This document shows, piece after piece, positions 40,057-50,348 of a stretch of 64,000 nucleotides of DNA; position 1 is the first letter of the stretch; each line of letters opens with the position of its first letter. A model generated the notes under the pieces. The model ran no database searches. It had not been told where the DNA came from and worked only from the letters and a program-made list of their open reading frames with translations. The position numbers and the translations under genes are program-made. Source of the DNA: CAVZCK01 sp963798805 (GTDB lineage Bacteria; Pseudomonadota; Alphaproteobacteria; Rhizobiales; Rhodomicrobiaceae); the NCBI GenBank assembly GCA_963798805.1, contig CAWCVC010000005.1:394902-458901 (forward strand). Direction: 5' to 3'.

Positions 40057-42170
40057 CGCCGGCAGAAATCAAAGCGGCAATATCCACGCCGTTGCTTGAG
40101 CCCGATACTGCGTTTCGTATCCTCAAAGCAGTCGGGCTCATGCTGGCAAAGACCCCCGACAGCACGATGGCGCAAGAGATCTTAATCCGCCTGCTCGCGC
40201 GCCGGGACGAGTGTGTTGGTCAGGAGGCTTTGCTGAATGCCCTCTTGAGGCATGTCGGACTGTTTCCTTACGCAGAACCCGATCATCTCGGTACGCGCGA
40301 TCTTGTCGCCCTGGAATTTCATCGGCCTGCCGGCCCGCTGGGAGATGCAGGGGTTGTGTTTCACCGGGTACAGGCCGAAGTGTATTGGGCGCTTATGGGC
40401 GGGGAGAATGTCATTTTAAGCGCCCCGACAAGTTTCGGAAAAAGCCTGCTTATCGATGCAATGGTTGCATCGGGACGGTTTCGGCAAATCGCGCTTGTCG
40501 TTCCCACTATTGCGCTCATCGACGAAACGCGAAAACGCCTGGCGAGATTTGCGGGCAGTTATAAGATCATCACGCATGGGTCTCAACGCGCAGAGGAAGG
40601 ACGAGGCACGATCTTTATCCTGACGCAGGAGCGCGTAATCGAGCGGGACGATCTGGACGGCATCAAGTTCTTCATAATCGATGAGTTCTATAAGCTGAAT
40701 CCTCAAGGGGACGACAACCGCGCGGATATTCTGAATCACGCGCTCTACAAGCTGCTTGCGACCGAAGCGCAATTTTACCTGCTTGGTCCCAACATCCGAT
40801 CAGTGCCTCTCGATCCGCGAGGGCGGATCAATGCACGCGTGATCGTCAGCGATTACGCCACGGTCGCGAGCGATGTTGTGCGTGTCAATACCAGGGGCGG
40901 CAAAAAGGAAGCGCTCCTTGGTCTTGCCAAACAGATCGACGGCCCTGCACTCATTTATTGCCAATCGCCGGCGAGCGTCCGTCGGGTCACAGAGCTCCTC
41001 CTTTCGGGGGAGATCACTGACGAAGCAGGTGACCTGAAGCCCACGACAGAGTGGCTTGAGCAGAATTTTCACGCTGAGTGGATCGTGACCCGTGCGCTCG
41101 CGCGTCAAATTGGCGTGCATCACGGCAGAATTCCGAGGGCGATAGCTCAGCACCAGGTTCGGCTTTTCAACGAGGGAAAACTGAAATTCCTGGTGTGCAC
41201 GTCCACGCTCATCGAAGGGGTCAATACGGCAGCAAAGCACGTCATTATCTACGACAACAAGATTGCTCGCGCGAACCTGGATTATTTTACCTTTCGTAAT
41301 ATCCAGGGCCGGTCAGGACGTATGTTCCGGCATTTCGTCGGAACCGTTCATCTTTTTTACCCGCCGCCCGAACCTGATCTGCTGGAAGTCGATATTCCGA
41401 TTATTACTCAGGGGGATAACGCGTCGGACAGTCTGCTCGTGCAAATCGAGACCTCTGATTTAGAAGATGCTGCTTCGGTACGGGTCAACAGAATAAGATC
41501 GCAACCGGATCTGAGTTTCTCAACGATCAAGGCCAACTCACACATCGATCCCGGAATTCAGATTGAGATTGCACGGACAATTCGGCGGGACGCAGACCGG
41601 ATGTATCCGCAGCTTAATTGGCGGACAGAGCCCGATTGGGATCAGTTACTATTCCTATGCGAGCTTCTTTTCGATACCCTGCTGCACGACGTAAGTCGTG
41701 ACGCGGTGCGTTCGCACCGGCAGCTTGCGTTCTTGATACAGCGGCTGAAGCAGTTAAGAAGCCCGTCTCATTTCATCCAGGATCAGATTTACAATAGCAG
41801 TCGGGGGACCCCGGATGAGCGTATCGAAGGCGCGCTCGAATTCCTGCGTAATTGGGCTTCGTTTCATTTTCCAAGAGCACTGATAGCGCTTGAGCGAATT
41901 CAGCACGAGGTTTTCACTCAGCTTGGATACAGTCCGGGAGCATACGCCTCTTTTGCGGCACGAATTGAAAACCTGATGCTATCGCCGACGCTTGTTGCCT
42001 TGGACGAATATGGAGTTCCGCTTCCCCTGGCCGAAAAGATTCGAAGCCGGGTGCGCGAGGATGACGGCTTAGATGCACTGCTTGCGGACTTGAAAGCGCT
42101 GGATCTTGCGCGCCTGCAGCTTTCTGGTTTCGAACAAGGCCTGCTCTCCGATGTTCGACAAGCTATTTAG
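40053..42170 (+). CDS. hamB: HamB, Hachiman superfamily 2 helicase
   Basis: A 705-residue DExH-type helicase starting at GTG. Motif I is SAPTSFGKSLLIDA, motif Ia VVPTIALIDETRKRLARF, motif II IIDEFYKL, and motifs V-VI are STLIEGVNTAAKH and NIQGRSGRMFRHFVG. It is immediately downstream of and coupled to hamA, the defining Hachiman arrangement. Its stop overlaps the stop of the convergent restriction gene (42167), so the two defence systems abut with no spacer. The helicase family and partner make the call firm. Confidence 0.88.
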   Translation: MTPAEIKAAISTPLLEPDTAFRILKAVGLMLAKTPDSTMAQEILIRLLARRDECVGQEALLNALLRHVGLFPYAEPDHLGTRDLVALEFHRPAGPLGDAGVVFHRVQAEVYWALMGGENVILSAPTSFGKSLLIDAMVASGRFRQIALVVPTIALIDETRKRLARFAGSYKIITHGSQRAEEGRGTIFILTQERVIERDDLDGIKFFIIDEFYKLNPQGDDNRADILNHALYKLLATEAQFYLLGPNIRSVPLDPRGRINARVIVSDYATVASDVVRVNTRGGKKEALLGLAKQIDGPALIYCQSPASVRRVTELLLSGEITDEAGDLKPTTEWLEQNFHAEWIVTRALARQIGVHHGRIPRAIAQHQVRLFNEGKLKFLVCTSTLIEGVNTAAKHVIIYDNKIARANLDYFTFRNIQGRSGRMFRHFVGTVHLFYPPPEPDLLEVDIPIITQGDNASDSLLVQIETSDLEDAASVRVNRIRSQPDLSFSTIKANSHIDPGIQIEIARTIRRDADRMYPQLNWRTEPDWDQLLFLCELLFDTLLHDVSRDAVRSHRQLAFLIQRLKQLRSPSHFIQDQIYNSSRGTPDERIEGALEFLRNWASFHFPRALIALERIQHEVFTQLGYSPGAYASFAARIENLMLSPTLVALDEYGVPLPLAEKIRSRVREDDGLDALLADLKALDLARLQLSGFEQGLLSDVRQAI

Positions 42171-45100
42171 AGCCGTGTGACGACAAACTCGTTAAGCATA
42201 TCCGTGAGATGAAGGGGATTGGTCACTAGCAGATAGTGCCATGTTCCGTACTGCCCAAGTCGGTTGACGGCATCTACCCAACGCCGCGCAGCTTTTGCCT
42301 TTGCGTCTGCTGCATCCGTTACCTGACCTTTGATTTCGACGATGACGTTCTGATCGATATCGGTGACGACTATAAAATCAGGTACGTATTTTGATGGCAA
42401 TCCGCGATTGCGATACGGGATGAAGAAACCGAGACGGTCGTTCTTGACCCATCTTTTCACACCCGGATGTGTATCGAGGATAAAGCCCGAACTCTGCTCC
42501 CACTGCTGAGTGTCCGCCACCATAGCGTTCAAATGGCAGCGCGTGACGGGATAGATTGGCTTCGTCGTATGGAAATCGACATAAAGCGTACCGCCGCGAC
42601 CGGCGGCCCCCTGCGGGATGATGGCCACCTCCGCATCGTTGGTCGATGATCCCTTCTTGATCGCATCAAGCAGCGTACTGATTGCCGCCTGCATATACTC
42701 ACCGACGAGCAATACATCGCAGGCGTGGCTGTCCCCCTTACGATCGAGCTTTTCAGCGAGGAAGCGCTTGGCCGTGAAGGCAACCTTTGGGAACAGGTGT
42801 TGGACAGGGACAGCGACCGCTCCGTTGTCGTCCTGCCAGCGCTTACAGATTTCGCGCGCCAGCCGGAAGGCGACCTGCTGATCCCGGAACATGGTACGCC
42901 ATTCCTTCAGCGAGAGGATCGGCTTCTCGCCGGGTCCATAAGCCGCCGCGCCGCCGTCCGGCGTCGTAAGCGGGGTCAGCTCGACCGACTGCGGGATTCT
43001 CATGGGATCGATTGTGACCTTGGCGACCTGGTCCCAATCGACGAATATCTCGAACTGCCCTGACTGATGGTAGCCGGTGACGATCGGGAAGATGATCTCG
43101 AACTCGGCTTTCTCGGGCACTGAATAGATATGGTTTGGCTCGGGCTGCGGCGGGGTTGGCCCGGCGGGGGTGACCTTGAACGGGATCAGCTCGAAGGGAA
43201 CCCCAAAAACCTTGGCGGTTTCCTCGGCAAACATCTGAGTATCCTCATTAAGCGCATAGCTCTTGCGGCGCAGAGCGCGGCCGACGACCTGCTCGCACAA
43301 CAGCTGCGAGCCGAAAGGCCGCAAGCCGACGATATGCGTGACGGTATTGGCGTCCCAGCCTTCGGCGAGCATCGCGACGGACACTATGCAGCGCACGTCG
43401 CGTCCGGGCGGGATGCGCTCGTCGTTCCATTTGAGGGAGCCATCATTGTCGTCACTGGCGGCCTTGTCGTTGTGCTTGCGGACAAGCTCGGACCATTCGT
43501 CCGGTATCTTGCCGCCTGGCCATTCCGCTTTTCCGACGGTATCAAGGATGAAGCGCAAGCGGCGTGTCTCGTCTTTGCTGCCTCCGGCTTCGATATCTTC
43601 GATGACCTTGGAATCAATGCGGACCGTGACCTCATGAGCTGGTGCATTGCGGAACCATGGCGGAGACACACCATAGCTGTCATTGCCATTGGCGAGCCAT
43701 GAATGAACCTCCTTGGCCACGGCCGTATCGCGGCAGACGACGATGAAGACGGGTGGCACCGGATGCTTGTGCTGCTGTTTCGAGAACTGCTCCCATTCAA
43801 GAAAACGCGCATGCCAATCGGACGCCAGCAGATTGATCGGCGCGCTGGCGTAGTTCATCACCAGCTCGGGGGTCAGGTTCGTGCCGTAACCGTCTTCCCT
43901 GGCTTTGGCCTGCACCCATCGCCAGATGTTGAAGTAAGCGGCTTCTTCCGCCCCGGTGACATCGCGGGCGGGCAGCTGGGGGATTTTGACGAGCCCGGAC
44001 TCGATAGCATCGAGAAGCCCGAAGTCGGACACGATCCAGGGGAACGGCTTACCAACGTCGTTGCCCGATCCTTGAATATAAAAAGGCGTGGCCGACAGGT
44101 CGATGCAGAGATTGATTCCGCGCCGTCGGCTGCCGGCCGCAAGGCGGTTGATGCGATCCAGTCCCTCGATCCAGATGGTCGCCTCGCGCTCGTTCTTCTT
44201 TAGAAGATCCTTATCTTCTTCGAGCGCCTGATCTTCGCCTGTCACGTCGCCACGCCGATAGGCGTGATGCGCCTCATCATTGAAGATGAACCAGTGTGGG
44301 CTACGCCCCTTCCCGCTCCCCAGCTCGCGCCGGATGCGTTTAAACCACGCTGAAGTCAAATTTAAAATATTTGATATCGACGGACTCATTATCTTTGCCG
44401 GCGTTCTTAACGAGCTCTACCGGCTCGCCGGTTTTTACGACCTTTGCGGAATCGCCGTTGACGGTGTTGGTTTCCTTCTTTGCTAATCGGTGCCAATTGG
44501 CGATCATGACCTCGCCGCGCCGCAGTTCTTCCATGCGATGCGGCGGCACGAGCTGACGGGTGCGGTAGAGGCTGAGATCGCCAAGGGCCGGGTCCAGCTC
44601 CTGCAAGCGCTCGCGGATCGTAACGTTCGGGCACACGATCAGGACCGTATCGGAAAAACGGTCATCGCGTGGCGATGCGAGGCGGTTCAGGATCGACCAC
44701 GCCGTGAGCATGCCGATGACCGTCGTCTTGCCGGAGCCGGTCGCCATTTTGCAGGCATAGCGTATGAAGGCGCGGACCCCCGCAGCCTTGGCATCAACGC
44801 TGGGTTCGTCTTTGGGAATCTCGGGCATGCCCTTCCGATAGATGTCCTTCGCCTCAACAAGGAACAGGATTGTCTCGACGGCCTCGATCTGCGCGAAGAA
44901 TAGACGCTGCATCCGGTCGCTACTTCGCCAAAGTTCCAACAGTTCCCTAGTGACGGGCGACGCGCCGTCATAGGCAGCACCGCCTGACCGGCTGCCCGTG
45001 CGCCATTCCTTCACCCGCTCACGGATGAGGTTGACGATTTCCAGCTCGACCTCCTCGCCCTTCTCGCTCTCGAACAGTTCCGTTTGCTTATTGTTCTTTC

Positions 45101-45290
45101 TCCCGCGCCCGGCGTGCTCCGGCACGCGATAGAAATAGCTGGCGCGCCGCCGGCCGGTTGCTTTGATCGGCGGCTTTGCGCGCTCGATCTGCCAATGGAA
45201 TTCAGGCTCGCGGAAGGGCGAATTGATGATCGGGGAATTGACCTCAGCGACGGTCAATGGCGGCTGCTGTTTTTCCTGCGCGGCGGGCAT
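42167..45290 (-). pseudogene. type III-like restriction helicase-endonuclease (Res), interrupted by one frameshift
   Basis: Upstream part (45290-44340): ATG overlapping the mod stop, Walker A CKMATGSGKTTVIGMLTAW, ending prematurely after DIKYFKFDFSVV. Downstream part (from about 44375): AWFKRIRREL, DEAH box FIFNDEAHHAYRRG, CIVSVAMLAEGWDANTVTHI, GRALRRKSY, and a C-terminal nuclease motif PDFIVVTDIDQNVIVEIKGQ. One base skipped within AAATATTTTAAATTTG would restore about 1040 residues. It is therefore either recently inactivated, phase-variable, or a sequencing error. The helicase and the PD...EIK nuclease fall on the second part. Confidence 0.85.
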
Positions 45291-47983
45291 CAGTGGGCTC
45301 CCTCCGCACTCTTGACGACCATCAGTTCATTGCCACGCTCGTCGATGGCCTTGACGGCAATCCGCCTCTTGTCGCCTAGAACGAAAGGCTCACTGACCGT
45401 TCCCGCCAGATGTTCCCAAACGCTGTCGGCGAACTGGCCCTTGAGCGACTTCTGTAAATTGTCCCATGCGCTGGTTTTCGGGAAAAATATCTGCGACGCG
45501 AGAAACGCCATGCCGTTGTAGTTGGTGTCAAGCATCCAGCACGGCAGGTTCTCGGCCTTGATCTCGTCCGTCTCCATCGTATCGGGCCGGAAGATGTCGA
45601 GCCCCTTGATGACGACACGATGAAGCGGTGTGCCGTCATCGCGCTTTCCGGCTGTCTGCAACTCCACGTCTGGCAGGCCGGTGATGGAGAAAATCTCGCT
45701 TGCTTTGCTGGTCTTGAGCAGATCGGACATAACCACATCCGGCGTGACGGATACATAGACGGTGGGGATTTTCAGTTTATCGAGCATCTCCCGCGCCTTC
45801 GCCTGAATAGCGAAGCCGAACAGGAAGAGCTGCTCGTACCCCTGTTGCAGCGCTTCGGTATGCGCGTTGAAAACGTATTCGGAGCCAATCGCGCCGTCTT
45901 CCGGCCCAAAGACGAAAGCGATGCGCTTGTCCGCGCCGTTGCGAGCAACGCCTTCGGCATGGAGGTATTCACGATCCGCAAGCGGACTAACCGTTTCCAG
46001 TTCCAGCGTGACATTGCCGGGTAAGCGCAGTGTTTTGCTCTGGCGTAGCAGCTCGATCATGCGGTCGAGATAGGCGCGCGGACTGCTGGGCTGTGGCTGT
46101 GCCCCCTGCTGTGGCGTGTGCTCCTCCAGACTCATCGCTGCCTGGATTGTAGCCTCGACGGTGAAAGGACCGCAGACGCGCGTGACGCTCTTGTTGACCT
46201 CGGGCTGATCAACGAGCGTCACTGTCTCCGATTCTTCGTTGTTGGCGATAGATTTAAGCGTGACTCGCGGAATAAGGCCGCCTATTTCCTCGCCTTTCCG
46301 GTTCTTTCTGCGCTCATAAACAAAGCCGCCGGCCGGACCTTGCGACGGGCTCTTTAGCCTGTACCACGGGAATGCACTGGTCAGCAGTCGTTGCCGTGCT
46401 AAAGCTATTGGCACACGCGACGTATCGACCGTGATCCAACGGCGGCCCCAACGCTCGGCGGTAACGGCTGTGGTTCCTGATCCGCAGGTGATGTCCAGAA
46501 CGAGGTCGCCGGGATCGGTGGTCATCAGGATACACCTCTGGACGACCTTTTCGTTCGTCTGAACGACGTACAATTTGTCGGCCGCAAAGCCCGCTACACC
46601 AGTGTCATCCCAACGGTCTGCAATAGGAAAAACTGGAAAATCACTGAAATATCTCACGTAACGAAGCGTATTTCCGACCAGATCAACGCGCCGAGAAGCA
46701 ACGAGTTTCTGCATTCCTTCTACGCCGGTTTTCCAGTATCCTTTGCGCGGTCGGTACACATTACCTTCAAACTCTACGGGGAAGTCGCCGGGTGGACGCT
46801 GCGAGGTCAGGTTATCAAAGGTCAAAACCCTTGCCCCCTCGGGGAGTAAATCGAAATTGCCTCTTTCCTCCGCCGTCATGGAGCGACGAGAACCGTCGGG
46901 GAGTTCAATCCGATTGTAGCCGCTTGAACCTTCGGCACCGAGGACTTTGCGCTGATAAAGTCTGTTGTACTTTACAACGGATTTGGCCTTAGCATACCAG
47001 AGAAGATAGTCTGATGTACTGGAGATAAGCTCAGACGTAGCGCTCGATGTCTTTGCAAAAGTAATCATCGATATGAAATTATCGGCACCAAATACCTCGT
47101 CGAGCGCCTCTCTAAGATGGTGAAGATTATCGTCCGATATCTGAACAAATATCGATCCTGAATCATTCAACATCTCTCTCGCCAACAGCAGTCGGTCGCG
47201 AAGATATGTTAGGTAGGAGTGTAGTCCCAGTTCCCACGTGTCGCGGTAGGCTTTCACCATCTCCGGCTCGCGGATCATCTGGTCATCCGCGCCATGCGTC
47301 ACATCGCGCCTGCGCACAAACGGCTGAAAATTCGACCCGAATTTCACACCATAGGGTGGGTCGAAATAAATCGTCTGAACCTGACCGCCCATGCCCTCAT
47401 ATTCGAGCAGAGAGTTCATGACCTGCAACGAATCTCCGAGGATCAGGCGGTTAGTCCAGGGCCCTTTGTGCTGATAGGCATCGAGTTTGTCGGCTACGTC
47501 GAGGTCAATGTCGCCGAATAAGTCGAGATTGCTGCCGGTCGCCTTGTGCGATTTCAGGGTTTCGAGAATGGCTTGCGCGGAATGCCGCTCATGCACAAAC
47601 AGCGGCAGCGTGGGCACCGTCACCTGATATCGTTCGGCCTTGCCAGTCCAGTTAAGGAATGGTCTCGTCAAGCTGCGCAGACGAGCCACGCATTGCGACA
47701 GCGACGTGAATCGCTCTTCCGTTCCCTTCCAGACGGGCGGCTCGGCGAAGACAGCGGCCTCCCCCTTTTCGGGGGCTTCTGCAACCAGCGCCAGCAGCCA
47801 TTCCGCAAACGCTCTATCAGCACTTTCGTCCCAGGAGAGTTCCGGGGCTATGCTGGAGTCGTAGCGGTAGGTCGTTGGTGCTTTCTTACGGGGGAACTGT
47901 GCCTCAACGCCAACGTCAGGCCGTTGTATGCTTTCCTGCGAATGCTTGTAGACGGAAGTATTTGAGATATTATCCTGCGGCAT
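45290..47983 (-). CDS. type III-like DNA adenine methyltransferase (Mod)
   Basis: An 897-residue beta-class N6/N4 methyltransferase. Catalytic motif IV is TIYFDPPYGVKFGSNFQPF; the SAM-binding motif is LDITCGSGTTAVTAERWGRR. Between them lies a long specificity region. The C-terminal third is large and unassigned. The ATG at 47983 has GGAGGGGG seven bases upstream. The stop overlaps the res ATG (ATGA), so mod-res form one operon. It protects host DNA and may remain active as a solitary methylase if res is broken. Confidence 0.9.
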   Translation of the reverse strand: MPQDNISNTSVYKHSQESIQRPDVGVEAQFPRKKAPTTYRYDSSIAPELSWDESADRAFAEWLLALVAEAPEKGEAAVFAEPPVWKGTEERFTSLSQCVARLRSLTRPFLNWTGKAERYQVTVPTLPLFVHERHSAQAILETLKSHKATGSNLDLFGDIDLDVADKLDAYQHKGPWTNRLILGDSLQVMNSLLEYEGMGGQVQTIYFDPPYGVKFGSNFQPFVRRRDVTHGADDQMIREPEMVKAYRDTWELGLHSYLTYLRDRLLLAREMLNDSGSIFVQISDDNLHHLREALDEVFGADNFISMITFAKTSSATSELISSTSDYLLWYAKAKSVVKYNRLYQRKVLGAEGSSGYNRIELPDGSRRSMTAEERGNFDLLPEGARVLTFDNLTSQRPPGDFPVEFEGNVYRPRKGYWKTGVEGMQKLVASRRVDLVGNTLRYVRYFSDFPVFPIADRWDDTGVAGFAADKLYVVQTNEKVVQRCILMTTDPGDLVLDITCGSGTTAVTAERWGRRWITVDTSRVPIALARQRLLTSAFPWYRLKSPSQGPAGGFVYERRKNRKGEEIGGLIPRVTLKSIANNEESETVTLVDQPEVNKSVTRVCGPFTVEATIQAAMSLEEHTPQQGAQPQPSSPRAYLDRMIELLRQSKTLRLPGNVTLELETVSPLADREYLHAEGVARNGADKRIAFVFGPEDGAIGSEYVFNAHTEALQQGYEQLFLFGFAIQAKAREMLDKLKIPTVYVSVTPDVVMSDLLKTSKASEIFSITGLPDVELQTAGKRDDGTPLHRVVIKGLDIFRPDTMETDEIKAENLPCWMLDTNYNGMAFLASQIFFPKTSAWDNLQKSLKGQFADSVWEHLAGTVSEPFVLGDKRRIAVKAIDERGNELMVVKSAEGAH

Positions 47984-48167
47984 GGAATCCCCCTCCAAGC
48001 AATATTATCCAATTGGTGCATTTGCCCATTCTTTGAAAGAACTTACAACATCGATTACGCATTTTGTGGATGGTCGTCCCGACGGGCTGAGGCGAAGCGT
48101 CATCTATAAAACGTACCGCCGAATTTTTGAAGCAGCCTCGAAAAATCAGAGGAAAATTTGTGCGTAG
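47982..48167 (+). CDS. possible small protein divergent from mod
   Basis: A 61-codon frame starting ATG two bases into the mod start region on the other strand. Its text (YYPIGAFAHSLKELTTSITH, RPDGLRRSVIYKTYRRIFEA) looks protein-like and helical. No family, no clear ribosome-binding site. It could be a small regulator of the R-M operon or chance. The rest of the 340-base gap up to parA (48170-48323) is very AT-rich and holds the parA promoter and operator. Confidence 0.3.
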   Translation: MESPSKQYYPIGAFAHSLKELTTSITHFVDGRPDGLRRSVIYKTYRRIFEAASKNQRKICA

Positions 48168-48314
48168 AGCTCCCCGTGCATATTACTGCACCACGCATGT
48201 CATAGTTGAGCAATGGATATGATTTGTGTGAATAAATCCGAGATTTGTTTTTACTCATACGTGTTTATTCGAGATGATAAAAGCTGAATTTTCGTATATG
48301 ACAATTTGTAAAAA

Positions 48315-48323
48315 TGTAAATTT
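48315..48323 (+). promoter_or_regulatory. TGTAAATTT operator-like motif abutting the parA start
   Basis: TGTAAATTT directly touches the parA GTG and is preceded by TTTGTAAAAA. The same 9-mer touches the repA ATG at 49238-49246. There is no Shine-Dalgarno sequence at either start. Likely an autoregulatory site for the ParA/RHH or RepA proteins (inference). Confidence 0.5.
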
Positions 48324-48968
48324 GTGATTATTAGCCTTCTCAGTCAAAAGGGTGGCGTCGGTAAAACGACTCTGAGTCTTAATCTTGCGGGTCTGTTTGC
48401 GATTAACGGCGCACGAACCCTGCTTATCGACGCCGATCCTCAGGGCAGCTCCGTGAGCTGGTCGGCGGTGCGCACCTCGGCGCCACTGTTCCCGGTGGTC
48501 GGCATGGCTAAGGGTAACCTCCACAAGGACCTTCCTGATTTACGCCGCCAGTATGATGTGGTGGTGATCGATGGCGCTCCGCGAGTCAATGAGATCGCCC
48601 GATCCGCGATTATCGCGAGCGACGTTGTCCTTGTGCCCGTCCAACCGTCGCCGGTGGACATTTGGGCGAGTCAGGAAACCATCGATCTTGTGAACGAGGC
48701 GCGTATCTTTCGCGAAAATCTCAAAGTCGCATTTGTAATTAATCGCAAAATCGCAAATACAGCGATCGGTCGGGACGTTCGGCACGCGCTTGCTGATTTC
48801 GGTTATCCGGTGCTTTCAACTCACATTACACAGCGTGTGGCCTTTGCCGAGAGTCTTGCACAGGGGCAAACAGTCTCTGAAGCAATGCCGAATAGCCCGG
48901 CCGCGAAAGAGATCGAGGAGCTTCAGGAAGAGGTCGCCGCATTCTCCGAAGAGGAGGTACCGGCATGA
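48324..48968 (+). CDS. parA: ParA-family partition ATPase
   Basis: A 214-residue small ParA without an N-terminal DNA-binding domain (type Ib). Deviant Walker A is SQKGGVGKTTLSLNLAGL; Walker B is LLIDADPQGSSVSW; VVVIDGAPRVNEIA follows. It positions plasmid copies together with a small DNA-binding partner. The start is GTG. Its stop overlaps the next gene (ATGA), which encodes that partner. An operator-like 9-mer touches the start codon. Confidence 0.9.
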   Translation: MIISLLSQKGGVGKTTLSLNLAGLFAINGARTLLIDADPQGSSVSWSAVRTSAPLFPVVGMAKGNLHKDLPDLRRQYDVVVIDGAPRVNEIARSAIIASDVVLVPVQPSPVDIWASQETIDLVNEARIFRENLKVAFVINRKIANTAIGRDVRHALADFGYPVLSTHITQRVAFAESLAQGQTVSEAMPNSPAAKEIEELQEEVAAFSEEEVPA

Positions 48969-49204
48969 GCGGGAAGAAGATCGCTTTTGCAAAGCCTCAG
49001 GGTGGGAAAGCCGCCTCGATGGAGGAGTGGGTCAACAAACGTGAGATGAGCACGGAGCCGAAGAAGCGTCTGACAATTGAAATCTCTAATGAGTTGCACC
49101 GGCGGCTAAAATCGGAATGTGCGATTCAGGGCAAGAATATGAAGGTCGTCGTCACGCAACTGATTGAGGATGCGCTGGCGCTCGACCGAACCTCACATTC
49201 GTAA
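48965..49204 (+). CDS. ribbon-helix-helix partition partner (ParG-like)
   Basis: A 79-residue protein. The first 30 residues are basic and flexible (GKKIAFAKPQGGKA). The rest fits a ribbon-helix-helix fold: KRLTIEISNELHRRLKSECA followed by KNMKVVVTQLIEDAL. This layout is that of ParG-type centromere-binding proteins, which also repress their own operon. It is coupled to parA, which supports the role. Confidence 0.78.
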   Translation: MSGKKIAFAKPQGGKAASMEEWVNKREMSTEPKKRLTIEISNELHRRLKSECAIQGKNMKVVVTQLIEDALALDRTSHS

Positions 49205-49237
49205 ACCGGCAATTTTACAAATGTAATTATTCATTTT

Positions 49238-49246
49238 TGTAAATTT
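49238..49246 (+). promoter_or_regulatory. TGTAAATTT operator-like motif abutting the repA start
   Basis: TGTAAATTT is immediately followed by the repA ATG, identical to the motif before parA. The 36 bases upstream also contain TTTTACAAATGTAA. No Shine-Dalgarno sequence is visible. Confidence 0.5.
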
Positions 49247-50308
49247 ATGCATTTGTTATCTGAAATCCGGGACGAAGACCTGAAGCAAAAAGCGGCGGGT
49301 CTGAAGGGCAATCCCGGTTATGAGACCCTGCTAGAGGTTCTTGCGAAGACGCAGCGCGAACGCGATGCTGAGGCACGCAAGTCACCGGTGCAGCGCCGCC
49401 GGTCGGATGTAAAACGCCGCCTTGCAGAGAATGCTTTCGAGGACGATGACCGGCACCATATCCATAGCGTATTGGCCCTGTGCGGACTGCCATACCGCGA
49501 ACCGGTCGCCGGAGCGAGAGAATATCTTCGCGAGTACGGCCGCAATTCGCTGGCGGTCCAGGCGGGTTATTTGAAAGACCCGGAAACGGGCAAAATGACA
49601 CCGCAGGGGCTGCCCTATGGACCAAAGGCGCGGCTGCTGCTGCTACATATCTGTACCATGGCGATCCGTCAGCGCAGCGCGGAGATCGCCATCGCCGACA
49701 GCATGAGCGCTTTCATTCGCGATCTCGGCTTTGCCGTCACCGGCGGCAAGCGGGGGACAATTACGCAGTTCAAGGAGCAATTGAATCGGCTCGCGGCGGC
49801 GCGTATGCAGATCGGCCTATGGCGCGGCAATCGATCGACGACGCTCAATGCGCAGCCGATCAAGAGCTTCGATATCTGGCTTCCGCAGAACCCTAGCCAG
49901 CGTATGCTCTGGAGTTCGACATTGCGGCTGGACAGCGATTTTTATGAGTCGCTTCGCGAACATGCCTTGCCGGTCGATATCCGGGCGCTGCGAGCGTTTT
50001 CGCAATCAGCCAAGCAGATCGATATGGTGCTCTGGCTCGGCTATCGGCTGCGCAATGTCACCCGGCCTTATCCAATTTCCTGGGAGGCATTGCGCGAACA
50101 ATTCGGCTCCAATGTCAAACGCCTACGCAAATTTAAGGAAGAGTTCGCCAAAGACCTGGAGGTCATTTGCGAGGTGTTTCCCAACCTTCCAATACGCCTA
50201 ACCGATGAGGGCATCTGGCTCGATCCGCGCGATACTCAAACGCTGTTCTCTCAAACGAAAAAAGAGCTGTTTGCGGCAAGCGCGCCGAAGACCCCACAAT
50301 CGCGGTAA
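49247..50308 (+). CDS. repA: RepA-type plasmid replication initiator
   Basis: A 353-residue initiator of the RepA_C type found on alphaproteobacterial plasmids: YGPKARLLLLHICTMAIRQR, NRLAAARMQIGLWRGNRSTT, DSDFYESLREHALPVDIRAL and IDMVLWLGYRLRNV are consistent with that group. It follows parA-RHH on the same strand. Six iterons follow 40 bases after its stop, the expected binding sites. It would initiate replication at that origin if active; whether it does in this context is unknown. Confidence 0.85.
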   Translation: MHLLSEIRDEDLKQKAAGLKGNPGYETLLEVLAKTQRERDAEARKSPVQRRRSDVKRRLAENAFEDDDRHHIHSVLALCGLPYREPVAGAREYLREYGRNSLAVQAGYLKDPETGKMTPQGLPYGPKARLLLLHICTMAIRQRSAEIAIADSMSAFIRDLGFAVTGGKRGTITQFKEQLNRLAAARMQIGLWRGNRSTTLNAQPIKSFDIWLPQNPSQRMLWSSTLRLDSDFYESLREHALPVDIRALRAFSQSAKQIDMVLWLGYRLRNVTRPYPISWEALREQFGSNVKRLRKFKEEFAKDLEVICEVFPNLPIRLTDEGIWLDPRDTQTLFSQTKKELFAASAPKTPQSR

Positions 50309-50348
50309 GTTCATACCAATCGATGGCCGATGGCGCACGCTCGGCACT

